This document shows positions 45,716-54,977 of a stretch of DNA of 64,000 nt, one piece after another (within the stretch, counting starts at the first letter, position 1; each line of letters starts with the position of its first letter). Source of the stretch: Brachionus manjavacas (Eukaryota; Rotifera; Eurotatoria; Ploima; Brachionidae); the NCBI GenBank assembly GCA_019054805.1, contig JAHQIY010000031.1, positions 496,001 through 560,000 on the forward strand, written 5' to 3'. Position numbers and translations under genes: made by a program. The notes below the pieces were generated by a model. The model was given only the letters and a program-made list of their open reading frames with translations, made no database searches and had not been told where the DNA came from.

Positions 45716-46945
45716 ATGATTGTTTTTAAATTTCTTTTAAAAATATCATGTTTTGTGTCAATTTTAAGAGGAGAAAAATACAAGGAGCATTTCGAAAGCA
45801 TTATGGAGAGGAGATGATGGAATTGAATACAATTACAAATGGCAAAATAAAGACCAATGTTACAGACAGTTTTTCGTGTAGCTTGAAATGCTTGAAAGAA
45901 AAAGACTGCAACATGGCTTTGTTTAAAGAAAAAGATTGTCTAATTTTTAAAAATTGCAAAACTTTTCAAAGGTTCAAAACAATAAAGATACTTTGGTTAT
46001 TGAAAATTTGAGAAAATGTCGGCGTAATTATACCAATTTTTCGTGTAAAATTAAAAAAAAATTTTTTTTCTTTAAATTTACAAAAAAAATTTAGCAAAAT
46101 TTGACCTAACTGGTCATTTGGATAAAGTGGTTACGTTGACTGTTCTTCACGACGGAGATTTAGTCAGCGGTTCGGCAGATAGAAAAATAATCATATGGAA
46201 TTCAAAGAATGGAACTATTAGAAAAGTTTTAAGTGGACACACAAGTTGGATCCGTTGCCTAGCTGTTCTGAACACTGGTGACCTAGCAAGTGGATCACAT
46301 GACACAACAATCAAAATATGGAACACTAGCGACGGAGCTTTGAAAATAAGCTTAATAGGTCATTCAGCTAATGTTTATTCATTGATTGTTTTAAAAAATG
46401 GCCATTTAGCCAGCGGATCAGGTGACAAAACAATAAAAATATGGAATGCTGAAAACGGAACAATAATTAAGAACATACAAGCCCATTCCGATTTTGTAAT
46501 GTCTTTAGTTGTTTTAAAAAATGGTGATTTAGTTAGTGGATCGCTTGATGAAACAATTAAAATTTGGGATTCAAATGATGGATTACTAAAGCGAACATTT
46601 TCTATTCTTGTAAAAGTTGTTTCACTAGCTTTTCTTCACAGTGGTGACTTAGTGAGTGGGCTAAATGACAATAGAATATTTTTGTTGGATTCACAAAGTG
46701 GACAAGTGAAAAAAGTTCTAAATGGACATACAGGTAATGTTCGTTCACTAGTTACTTTGGATAATGGGGATTTAGTTAGTGGATCGTTTGATGGTACAGT
46801 TCTGATTTGGAATCTAGAAAATGGGACCATAAAAAAAAATTTGAGTGCGCATTCAGATAGCGTTTTTGCTGTCGTTGTTTTTGAAAATAATCATTTGGCA
46901 AGTGGCTCTTATGATACAACAATAAAAGTGTGGAATTACAATTGA
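45716..46945 (+). CDS. Secreted-type Apple/PAN plus seven-blade WD40 protein, with two frame breaks
   Basis: An ATG at 45716 opens a signal-peptide-like start (MIVFKFLLKISCFVSILRGE). A different frame then gives an Apple/PAN-like cysteine module (FSCSLKCLKEKDCNMALF, EKDCLIFKNCKTF), and after a second break VQNNKDTLVIENLRKC. A 50-bp intron (46045-46094) leads in phase to seven WD repeats (46095-46945), each with GH....V..L..L..G.L.SGS.D.TI.IW. Both breaks (near 45800 and 45968-45970) are cured by adding one base, so errors are as likely as decay. WD40 domains are usually intracellular; Apple domains are extracellular, so the pairing is unusual. Function unknown; it is likely a binding scaffold. 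Confidence 0.6.
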
Positions 46946-47117
46946 ATTTATTTTTATTTTTTTAATTTAAACTTTGATTTAAACTTTTTTTTTACATTTT
47001 GAAATAAAATAATCGCATATTGATTCAGTACTTGACAAAATTAACTTACAGTCTGACAAAATAAAATAAATTACATCAAAGATTAAGATAAATACAAATG
47101 ACGTTAAATAATTTTTA
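46946..47117. other. AT-rich spacer
   Basis: Nothing recognised. Confidence 0.3.
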
Positions 47118-48418
47118 TCCACAAATTTAATAAAAACTACCACAAATATAATAAACGATGAATAAAAACAATAAAAAAAGATATAAGTTATTGAATATTA
47201 ATTATTTTATTTATTTCATAACAAATATAAGAAAAAAAGAAAAATAATAATAAAAAAAAACTAATTTTTATTAATTAACACAAAATTGATAATCATTTAA
47301 AAAAGAAAAAAATTAATCTTGAGTACATTTGTTAATGCAATAATAGTACCTACGTTTTTTCATCGGCTCGTTGCATTTTTTGCAATTAACATTGGCATTC
47401 TCACTGTTAGCTTCAACTTCTACAGTCTTAGCTCTTTTATTTGGTCTTGATGTGTCGTCAAAAGTTTCATCGTTTTCAACTATAACCCCTTCGTCTAATT
47501 GTACTACATCAGAAGGCTGTTTATTGTAGCATGATAAATTTTTTCTAGACGCACCAATTTTTCTCTTTTTTCGATTGGAACATCCATGCCAATATCTTTA
47601 AAATCAAATAAGCGCAGACGAAAACTACAAGCAATCACATGTGAACATATATAATTTTTAAGCCAATACCAACAAGTACATTTGCTTAGTTTCCAATTAT
47701 CTTTGTTGGATGTTATAATTCTAATATTGAAAATTGAAGAAATCATTTGATCAAACTGTAACCACGGAACTGCATCTAGGTCTGTCAAAAATTGCTTGCA
47801 CTCTTGTCTTGTTAATGAACCATCTTTGCCACCTTTACACATGTAGATATTATCTTTGATGAGATGAATTGGTTTGGATCGCTTATTCCAATCGTATGCA
47901 TGTAACATTTGAGATTTTGAAATATTTGGCTCTTTGCAAAATTCAGTTAAATTGACATTGTCGATATCGATTTCTTCGTTTGTCGCTGAATCTGTCGTTT
48001 TGATTGACTTTGATCTTTTCTGGGACCAATACTTAATAAGATTTTCCCTACATTCATTTAAAAGCTCAATCAAACCTAGTCTTTTCCCTTTCAATGCATC
48101 CTTTATTTTTTCATGACTCGATTCAAGGCCGTTGGTTGTGCTTGGTATATCACCATAATATCCTTCGTACCACCCATTGTTATTATTCCCCCATTGCTTC
48201 ATAAAATATCCTACAAAATCATTGATCTCATTTGAATTCTTTGATTTCCACTTTTTTTCGAATAATTTGATTGAATGTTGAAAAAGTTCCGGTCTAAAAA
48301 TTGTTTGAATTGAATAAATATCTTGCTTGATTTCTTGTTTTATTTCTTTTGAAAATTGGACTAGATGTTTGTCGATATTTGATATTGTGGATATTTTTAT
48401 TAAATTTGTGGATGCATG
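47118..48418 (-). mobile_element. MULE-type transposon, core-deleted, third copy
   Basis: The outer arms hold inverted ATCCACAAATTTAATAAAAA: forward near 47125, and its reverse complement TTTTTATTAAATTTGTGGAT at about 48392-48411. At the right the arm abuts the truncated coding frame directly, so the N-terminal and catalytic parts were removed by internal deletion. The exact ends and a target duplication could not be fixed. Confidence 0.55.
47313..48400 (-). pseudogene. MULE transposase C-terminal part: SWIM finger plus zinc-ribbon tail
   Basis: From about 48400 the frame reads HLVQFSKEIKQEIKQDIYSI, GWYEGYYGDIPSTTNGLESS (the MULE PSTxNxLES signature) and the SWIM finger CTCWYWLKNYICSHVIA. 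At about 47566-47571 (T6) the frame ends soon after. Adding one A continues it as KKRKIGASRKNLSCYNKQ, an acidic linker, a basic NKRAKT block and a terminal zinc-ribbon-like NCKKCNEPMKKR...YYCINKC, ending at TAA 47313-47315. The tail differs from the AT-hook tails of the other two relics. The DDE core is missing. Confidence 0.7.
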
Positions 48419-48698
48419 TTATTACACGCCAAATACAAATGGTGAAGACAAAGTTTCCAAACTAAGCTTGTTTTGTCATTAATTCCTCATTTTAAATGCA
48501 ATTTGACCTTAAGAAACTATCTTCTTTTTTACTTAGACCAGATATTTTAATAATTAAAAAAATCATATTAACTAGCTCTTAATGTTTAACCAAAAGTTAA
48601 ATCAAATTTTAAATCTTTTATCCACAAAAAATTATTTTTATCTACAAAATCTTTTTTTAAATTAAAACTTAAAAAAAATTAAACAAAACAATTCAATT

Positions 48699-48872
48699 TT
48701 ATTTTTCACATTTTTTATTAAAAATCTTCCCACAGCAATCAAAGCCAAACTTGATTCTGCTTTTCAAAAAGGCCATACCATAGTTGCACACTCGACAGCA
48801 AAAAAACACTTTCCAAATCCATAATTGTGTCCAAAAATTCATTAGTTGTCCAAAAGAAACGATTCGGATTGC
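48699..48872 (-). CDS. Terminal exon with FYVE/zinc-finger-like cysteines (partial)
   Basis: Behind an acceptor TTGTAAG the minus strand reads NPNRFFWTTNEFLDTIMDLE; after one extra T in a T7 run it continues CCRVCNYGMAFLKSRIKFGF and DCCGKIFNKKCEK, stop at 48699-48701. The spacing C..C...CCG.....C resembles a FYVE or related double zinc finger, which binds membranes or protein partners. Upstream exons were not located. It could be part of a real gene with a sequence error or a remnant. Confidence 0.35.
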   Translation of the reverse strand, partial: AIRIVSFGQLMNFWTQLWIWKVFFCCRVCNYGMAFLKSRIKFGFDCCGKIFNKKCEK

Positions 48873-49609
48873 CTTACAATTTATTTTTTCAGCAAATTGA
48901 AATTTCAGATCAAGCCCATAAGATCAAAATATAAAATATAAAATAGTAAGACAGCTTTATTATTTTGTGTGAAAACGGGGTGACAACTTTAAATTAGCTT
49001 AGAAAATTGTTAATTTTCTGAGGGGATTGGGAATTTTTTTCTAAAAATAAATAATTTAGTGTCCAGAGAATCTTGATAAAAAACAGCTTGTTCAAAGAAA
49101 ATTTATTTTTTATTTTTATCTGAGTCAAAAATAAATAAGGTCAAAATGGGTGATTTTCTATCAAATTATGTATTTGGTTTGGGGTTTAAATCTCAGATAT
49201 TTTAATTTCATTTAAATCACCTTTTTTGCCATTTGATCTCAAAAATGTTCAAAGAATTTGCTAAAGAAAATTTTTTCACTTTTTCTTTTTTAGGGCGGAC
49301 TTTTAAAGGGGTGAATTTTTGGGCAAATTCGGGTATCACCCATTAGTGCAAAAATTCACCTAATAAACCTTGAAAATAACTTATTTAACCCATATTAACC
49401 TTTTTAAAAAATACATGGACACCCCATAAACCCATTTAGACCTTTATTTTTTATATTATTCACTGATTAAACCATTTAATACAAGAAAATCTGAAATTTT
49501 TAAAAATTTAAGTTTATACTGATTTGAAATTTAAAAAAAAAACTTTATGAATCCAGACTTGCCAAAACTGGACTATTTTAAAATGTGATTAACTTGATTA
49601 TAATGTCTT
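48873..49609. other. AT-rich intergenic
   Basis: No feature supported. Confidence 0.35.
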
Positions 49610-49811
49610 AATTCCACTACTTAACCTTAAAATAAAAGAAATATCCAAACAAGATAATAATAATGGAATAAGAGACTCAATACGAACATGCCTAAAAAAT
49701 ATCGAAAAGGAAACTAACAGAAAAATCACCGGGTTATCGATAAAAATGTTGGCTGACCGGTGGCTGGACCACGAGTCAGTGGTTGATAAAATTTATTATA
49801 GAATTTCTTAA
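49610..49811 (+). pseudogene. Isolated coding-like exon or transposon remnant
   Basis: One frame of about 65 codons reads LLNLKIKEISKQDNNNGIRD, SIRTCLKNIEKETNRKI and GLSIKMLADRWLDHESVVDK to a TAA. Base use is clearly coding-like compared with its surroundings. There is no start codon and no family was recognised. Confidence 0.3.
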
Positions 49812-50149
49812 TTAAGTTCCATTGTTTTGTTAAAAAAAGTTTATTTATTATTAAAAATTCAGTTCATTTTTTAAACTTTTTAATTGATTTTACGGTATAA
49901 ATGAGACAAACAGGTTAATCATACTAGACCACATACTAATTTGGATGTTTGAATTTTTTTAGAAAAAATTTTTTTTTAAACTCGCATTCCCAAAATGTAT
50001 CCCCAAATTTATTGATATCCTGGGATACATATTGTATCTCATATCTATTCTATGTATATGTATTTGTATGTTTGTATTGTTTGTTTTTTTTTTTGATACA
50101 GAAAAAAAAATTTGTTTTTTTTTGATTCTCAAAATACATATTTTGTATC

Positions 50150-51084
50150 CGAGAATGCATTGTGATGACAGCGACGTAATTTGCATAGCTCCAGTTCCTG
50201 TATCTGCTCACTAGCTTGGTGGCCCTTCGTTGCACATATTCGAAGATTTTGATGTCCTTCTTGCTGTGAGGAGACCAGACTGTTGCAGCGTACTCAAGGT
50301 GGGGTCTGACGAAGCCACAGCAGAGAATCCTGCACGTATCGATGGTCCAGTACCTGAATGTTCTCTTTAGCTGTCAGAGGATGGCGGTAGCCTTGTTGGC
50401 CTGGTTACGTGAGAGGGTGACTCCGAGGTCTTTTTCGGTATCGAAATATTTCAGAGTGCTGCTGCCTTCGGAATCACCCATGACAAGTTCAGAATTGATT
50501 TGTTTACCGTTGGTTCTGCTGAAGTCCATCACCTTACATTTGTCAACGTCAAAGAGTATGCGCCATGTGTTGGACCATTCCATGAGTGCGTTGAGGTCTT
50601 TCTGAAGAATAAAGAGTTCGTTGTTACTACGAACTGTGGTGATTAGCTTGCTGTCATCCTCAAATAGATTAACTAGATGGCTTACCGTTTCAGGCATGTC
50701 GTTTATGTTGATGAAAAAGAGAAGAGGCTCTAGAACACTTCCTTGGGGGACACCACTCGTCACATCAATCCAGTCCGCCTTGTGCTTCCCAATCACAACG
50801 CGCTGCTGCCTATCGGACAAAAAGTCGCTGACCAAATCGATTATTCTGAGACAGAAGCCACACTTGATCAACTTGTTTCTGAGAGAGGAGTGACAAACTC
50901 GGTCGAAAGCTTTGGCGAGGTCGAAGAACACTACGAGGACATGAAACCCGTTGTCGATACCATCACTAATGCGGTCCACAGTCTCTATAAGATTTGTGAC
51001 AACTGACTTCCTCATGGCGAAGCCGTGCTGTTCAAAAGCGATAATGTTGTTGCTGTAGAGGTGCTCTAACATGACATCTCTCAC
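50150..51084 (-). pseudogene. CR1-like LINE reverse transcriptase fragment
   Basis: The frame opens inside the RT with EHLYSNNIIAFEQHGFAMRK, then motif A VVFFDLAKAFDRVCH, SGVPQGSVLEPLLFFININD and an altered catalytic box LFEDDSKL where YADD is expected. It continues to DKCKVMDFSRTNGKQ, a break near 50374, then [20 protein letters not shown] and [10 protein letters not shown] before ending near 50150. GC content is higher than in its surroundings. The Tyr-Ala to Phe-Glu change in the catalytic box argues that it is inactive. It is truncated at both ends. Confidence 0.7.
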
Positions 51085-51224
51085 AATAAGATAGTAAAAA
51101 AATATTTTTTTTTAAATCAGGATTAAAAGCAAATAAATCTCTTAAAATTTTATTAAACAAATCTATCAAAATAAAGTTTTTGTTTCGATAAAGAAAAAAT
51201 TTAAATTATCAATTGTTAAAATTT

Positions 51225-51800
51225 AAATCGCACAATTCTTAATAATTTATTATATGTACCATTCACCAAAGTATCCTCATTTATTAGTTCAATACAAAAA
51301 ACAGGAGCAGTATTATCAAAGATTTGAACGCTTTGAGAACAATTGATTTTCCAAGTTTCTAGATGACCAGAGAGTAATTTGTTGCATTCAGATTTTTGAT
51401 TCCCAAAAATTCCTTAAAAAAAAGTGACCGAAAATATTTAAATTTTTGATTTTGAGTATTTTTGGTTTAGGATTAAGATTACTTTTTTGGGCTTAAGTAT
51501 TTTTGTATGCTATAATCTAAATATTTTAATAAAAGATATTCAACACAATTATCCATTTTTCTAATAAATGAAAAGCTGTCATCAATAAGCATATATAATT
51601 CTTCATTTATCCTGTTTTCACAATTCAGTCTTTGAATTTGTTGCTTTTTTTTTAAATCTTCTTCAAAATCTAATTCATCAAATAAGCAATCCATGTTTTC
51701 TATTTTATTGATAAATTGTTCTTTTGTCAATTTTTCAAATTCAAAATTTTTTGATATTTCAAAAAATTCTTTTTTTTTTCTCTTATTTTTTCAAAAATAT
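51225..51800 (-). CDS. Probable exons of a WD40-related gene (partial)
   Basis: The upstream exon (about 51800-51479) reads KIREKKKEFFEISKNFEFEK, TKEQFINKIENMDCLFDELD and a charged coiled-coil-like end. The downstream exon (about 51417-51225), behind acceptor TTTTTTTTTAAG, reads FGNQKSECNKLLSGHLETWK, then VQIFDNTAPVFCIELINEDT and LVNGTYNKLLRIV, a degenerate WD-repeat cadence (L.SGH...W / L..G....I). The junction does not keep frame as read. 5' and 3' ends are not found; on the minus strand the gene would run on toward the LINE fragment at 51084. Confidence 0.35.
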
Positions 51801-52029
51801 CAATTCTGATATTATTTATTTTTCAATGAATTTATGAGCATTTGGCTGAAAGGAAGGACTAAGTGTCAAACCAAACCAGCCAGCAGTCAAACCATTGGCT
51901 TCTAAAGTGAGAAACTCGGGCCTTCGTCTACCGGTTAAAAACATTGAATTTTGTATAATTTTTTCATTATTTTGGATATCGGCTAATAAATTAGATAAAG
52001 TAAATCAATTTTTGAAAAATACTCTTCAA

Positions 52030-52266
52030 ATATCAAATCAAATATCGAGAGATGACTAGCAACTCAAATAGATATCATTTCATTATGAATAGTGTCCAAA
52101 ACTTGGAATCAGCTACCAAGGATAATAGTTGAATCACGAAGCTTAAATGTTTTTAAAGCAAGATTGGACAAGTGGTTCTAATTATTTATAATTTATTAGT
52201 TTCAGGGCTGCAAAGTGTAACACTAGGCAGAAGCTGCCCAGCCATTTATTACTACTACTACTACAA
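52030..52266 (+). mobile_element. 5'-truncated LINE 3' end with (TAC)n tail
   Basis: The last codons of a CR1-like ORF2 (KTWNQLPRIIVESRSLNVFK then ARLDKWF, stop at about 52180) are followed by a short 3' UTR with GGCAGAAGCTGCC and a (TAC)n simple-repeat end at about 52250-52264. Confidence 0.6.
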
Positions 52267-52329
52267 TTTGTAATATAGCATTTTCAGTTTCTTCTACAAT
52301 CACATTACGGTCATAAAAACAAAGAATTC

Positions 52330-52811
52330 ACTTATTTTATTAATGGTAAACAGTTATCAACGTCAGATACCGAATCTTGGAGTTATATTCAATACAAATC
52401 TTAAATGGAAAAATCAAGTGATAGAGGCTACAAACAAAGCAAATCAAATGTTAATTCGTATGATATTAAAAGAGTTCGACGCAGAGCTACGAAATTAGAA
52501 ACAAACCGTATGAAAGCTGATTTAAGACTTTGAGCACTCCAAATCTGGTGGAAAGAAGAAAAAAAGGCGATCTAATTGAATTATACAAGTTCATGCATGA
52601 AATAGAATTGATTGAAAAAGGCGCTAATTTTATTGTTACAAAAAATCAAGGAAGAGGTCACTGCTTCAAAAAAATTTCGAGGCTCCTACATAGAGATTGT
52701 AACTCGCTTCCAAATCAATTAGTTGAAGCCCCTAATGTTAACAGCTTTAAAGCAGGCATTGATTACTGGATGAGCAGCAATCAAAAAAAAAAGAAAAAAC
52801 CTCGAACATGA
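52330..52811 (+). pseudogene. CR1-like LINE C-terminal fragment
   Basis: Broken frames give IPNLGVIFNTNLKWKNQV and ATNKANQML, then ERRKKGDLIELYKFMHEIEL and LPNQLVEAPNVNSFKAGIDY, the standard end of CR1/jockey ORF2 proteins. The segment with LE.VQRRATK is shortened and stops interrupt it (near 52500 and 52533). An A-rich stretch at about 52783-52798 lies in the last codons. Inactive. Confidence 0.6.
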
Positions 52812-53226
52812 TCTAAAAATTCAGATAATTTTGTATAGAGTTATTTAAGACAGCGTATGAATACTAAATTCATTTAAGTTGATAAGTTAATTTTAAAAGG
52901 GGTCATTATATGCATCAATTTTCATACTGATCATACTGTTGCGTTTATCTGTTAAACTTTAGTTCTAAAATAAGTGAGCATGTTCTGCCTGGATCACAGA
53001 GTTCCAGATAAGTCGAGGCAATATTTGTCGCGAAACTTTACAATACTATTCATTTTATTTGTGTTGATCATTTGATGACTAAAGATAAGATTAACTTTTT
53101 TATAATTTTAAAAGTTGAGTTTTACTTAAGATTTTATCTTATAGACCGAAAAACTAAACAACCACAAAAAAGATAAATTCATAGTTGAAAACTAAGAAAA
53201 TTAAAAATTTTCACTAATAATATAAT
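52812..53226. other. Spacer before the direct-repeat element
   Basis: No gene seen. Local base composition is less AT-rich around 52980-53030. Confidence 0.3.
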
Positions 53227-53340
53227 TGTTGTAGTCCTTTAAATGACAACAACTACTTTCAACTTAAAGAAGAACTTTGTTTAGTCAGTTTTAACTTGAA
53301 ATTGGATCAGTGTAAACTGAATCGAATTTCAAGTATAAAA
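53227..53340 (+). repeat. Left 114-bp direct repeat
   Basis: Ends AAGTATAAAA, immediately before the leader of the coiled-coil gene; it may hold the promoter. Confidence 0.85.
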
Positions 53341-53391
53341 TTTATATTAAATTTATTTTAAACATAAAATTGTAAATTAAAACGCACAGTG

Positions 53392-54073
53392 ATGGAACGC
53401 GAAATCTACGACATTTATGTTACAAACGTTTCGATCGTAAAATCTAGCAAAGCCGAACGCACCGATCGACAAGCGACGCAAGATGCCTTATTTAGAGCAA
53501 TCAGTAACCGTGTTATTTTTGAGGGCCTTGTTGACATGGTGGGCCTAGTCGACCTCGTAAAAATACCGAAATATTGCGAGGAACACGACGGGACAACTTA
53601 TGTGGCATTTGTCCGTTTCGATAAACCCGAAAATCACCGTGAAGCGGTTAAAATGATAAACGATATGATTAAGTTTTACAATCGAAAATTGTTATCAAAG
53701 TTGAACGATGTTTGTTCCGGGGATGGGCAATGGCATCGATCCGGAAATAAGCTGAGGTTATTTGATAACCAGAGAGTCTACTACCACGGTGAGAAGGTAA
53801 AGTATATTAAAAAGCAAAAAGAAAAAAATGATGATGGAGTTGAGGGAAGAGCTGGAGAGAGAGAAGAAAGAGAGAGAGGTGGCCCAGAGCGACTTAAAAA
53901 AGACCAAAGGCGCGTTGGAGCGGGCGGAGCGGAAAATTGCCGAGTTGTTGGAGGACAAAGCCAGAATTGTTGCAGCTGCGGAGAGCATAGGTGAGGCCAA
54001 CAAAAAGATGGCGAAGGATATTGATGTGTTGAAAAAACGATTGGAGTCGTGCCACTGTGACGAAGACCAATAA
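53392..54073 (+). CDS. Coiled-coil protein with N-terminal globular domain (element-encoded), one frameshift
   Basis: ATG at 53392. Residues 1-140 form a compact alpha/beta-looking domain (EREIYDIYVTNVSIVKSSKA, GTTYVAFVRFDKPENHREAV) that could be an RRM-like nucleic-acid-binding fold. The main frame then turns into low-complexity text, but adding one A to the A7 run at 53822-53828 continues it as MMMELREELEREKKEREVAQ, KKTKGALERAERKIAELLED to a stop at 54071-54073, a long heptad coiled coil. Total is about 227 residues. An RNA-binding domain plus coiled coil is typical of LINE ORF1 proteins and of gag-like proteins. It lies exactly between two identical direct repeats and no polymerase is present, so it may be a non-autonomous element. 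Identity is not known. Confidence 0.55.
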
Positions 54074-54119
54074 GTTATTTTTGTTAATTTAATGTTTTGT
54101 CTTCTTTAGGGGTAAGGTA

Positions 54120-54233
54120 TGTTGTAGTCCTTTAAATGACAACAACTACTTTCAACTTAAAGAAGAACTTTGTTTAGTCAGTTTTAACTTGAAATTGGAT
54201 CAGTGTAAACTGAATCGAATTTCAAGTATAAAA
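54120..54233 (+). repeat. Right 114-bp direct repeat
   Basis: Identical to 53227-53340 as read; starts 46 bp after the stop codon of the coiled-coil gene. Confidence 0.85.
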
Positions 54234-54977
54234 CACTGTAAAAACAGTTTGTATAAATTTTATTATTGTTATTATTATATTTTTCTATATTATTTTTTCT
54301 GTAGTCTTATCTTTATATATTGTTTTTCGGCTAGAAGTGGCCTTTTTCATTTATTTAAATAAATATAAAACACAGAACAATTTCTTTTATTTCTTGTTAG
54401 GACCTAAGTAACATAGAGACATAAATTATATAGGCTCGTAACATAATATTATAATTTAAATTTCAGTCAAATCTCATTCTTACATTATATACTTTACTCA
54501 AGCTGAAAGGATCTTAATGATTCTTTGAGTTGGTTTCATAGATGAAATAATGTGATAGATGACTGAATTTAAAAAAAAAATAAAAAACTCGAAAAAGGCT
54601 TGGCAATAATTTTTCAGAAATTAAAAGAGAAATCAAAAAAAAAGTCATGTGGATATTTTAATTTTTTTAAATATTTAAAATTTTTTTAAAAATCAACTCA
54701 TTATGGAACATATTTTTTTCTTTATTTTGTTTTGAATACCATGCTAATTGTTTTTTTATCTTTTATTCTAATTAATTAACAGAAACAGAAATCTGAAAAC
54801 AATTTGGGTTTAATTAAAAAGAACTTTTTACGGAATAAAAAAGGGGTATTATTAATCGATCTCTTACATTACTTAAACGATAACTTAATAAAATATATTA
54901 TTTATTTATTTGTTAACTGTACCGAGCTAAAACTCCTTCAGAATAAAAAAAATAAATAAAAAATTAAGTTAAGTAAG
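54234..54977. other. Spacer with retroposon-like tails
   Basis: GGCTAGAAGTGGCC plus AATAAATATAAAA (about 54330-54370), and GTACCGAGCTAAAACTCCTT CAGAATAAAA (about 54918-54950), the latter shared with about 34510. No gene. Confidence 0.4.

Larger units (their letters stand above)
53227..54233 (+). mobile_element. Gene between two identical 114-bp direct repeats (LTR- or retroelement-like unit)
   Basis: 53227-53340 and 54120-54233 read identically base for base, beginning TGTTGTAGTCCTTTAAATGA. Each repeat folds into two hairpins: GUUGUAGUC / GACAACAAC, and ACTTGAAATT...AATTTCAAGT enclosing a further pairing. Between them lies a single coding region of higher GC than its surroundings. The right repeat is followed by a hairpin GGCTAGAAGTGGCC and AATAAA-rich sequence (about 54330-54365) that could be a 3' end. 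No flanking target duplication was found. Confidence 0.6.

Noticed and set aside
45748..46011. Independent small cysteine-rich protein
   Set aside because: It is better explained as the middle piece of the Apple-WD40 gene, continued by single-base frame repair on both sides.
50032..50235. Hydrophobic open frames on both strands near 50.1 kb
   Set aside because: They fall on a T-rich inverted stretch next to a LINE fragment and look compositional.
53227..53340. Hammerhead ribozyme in the 114-bp repeats, as in Penelope-like elements
   Set aside because: Hairpins and GUC words exist, but the invariant CUGANGA core was not found.
53227..54233. Ordinary LTR retrotransposon
   Set aside because: The repeats start with TG but do not end in CA, no primer-binding site or polypurine tract is evident, and no protease, RT or integrase is present.
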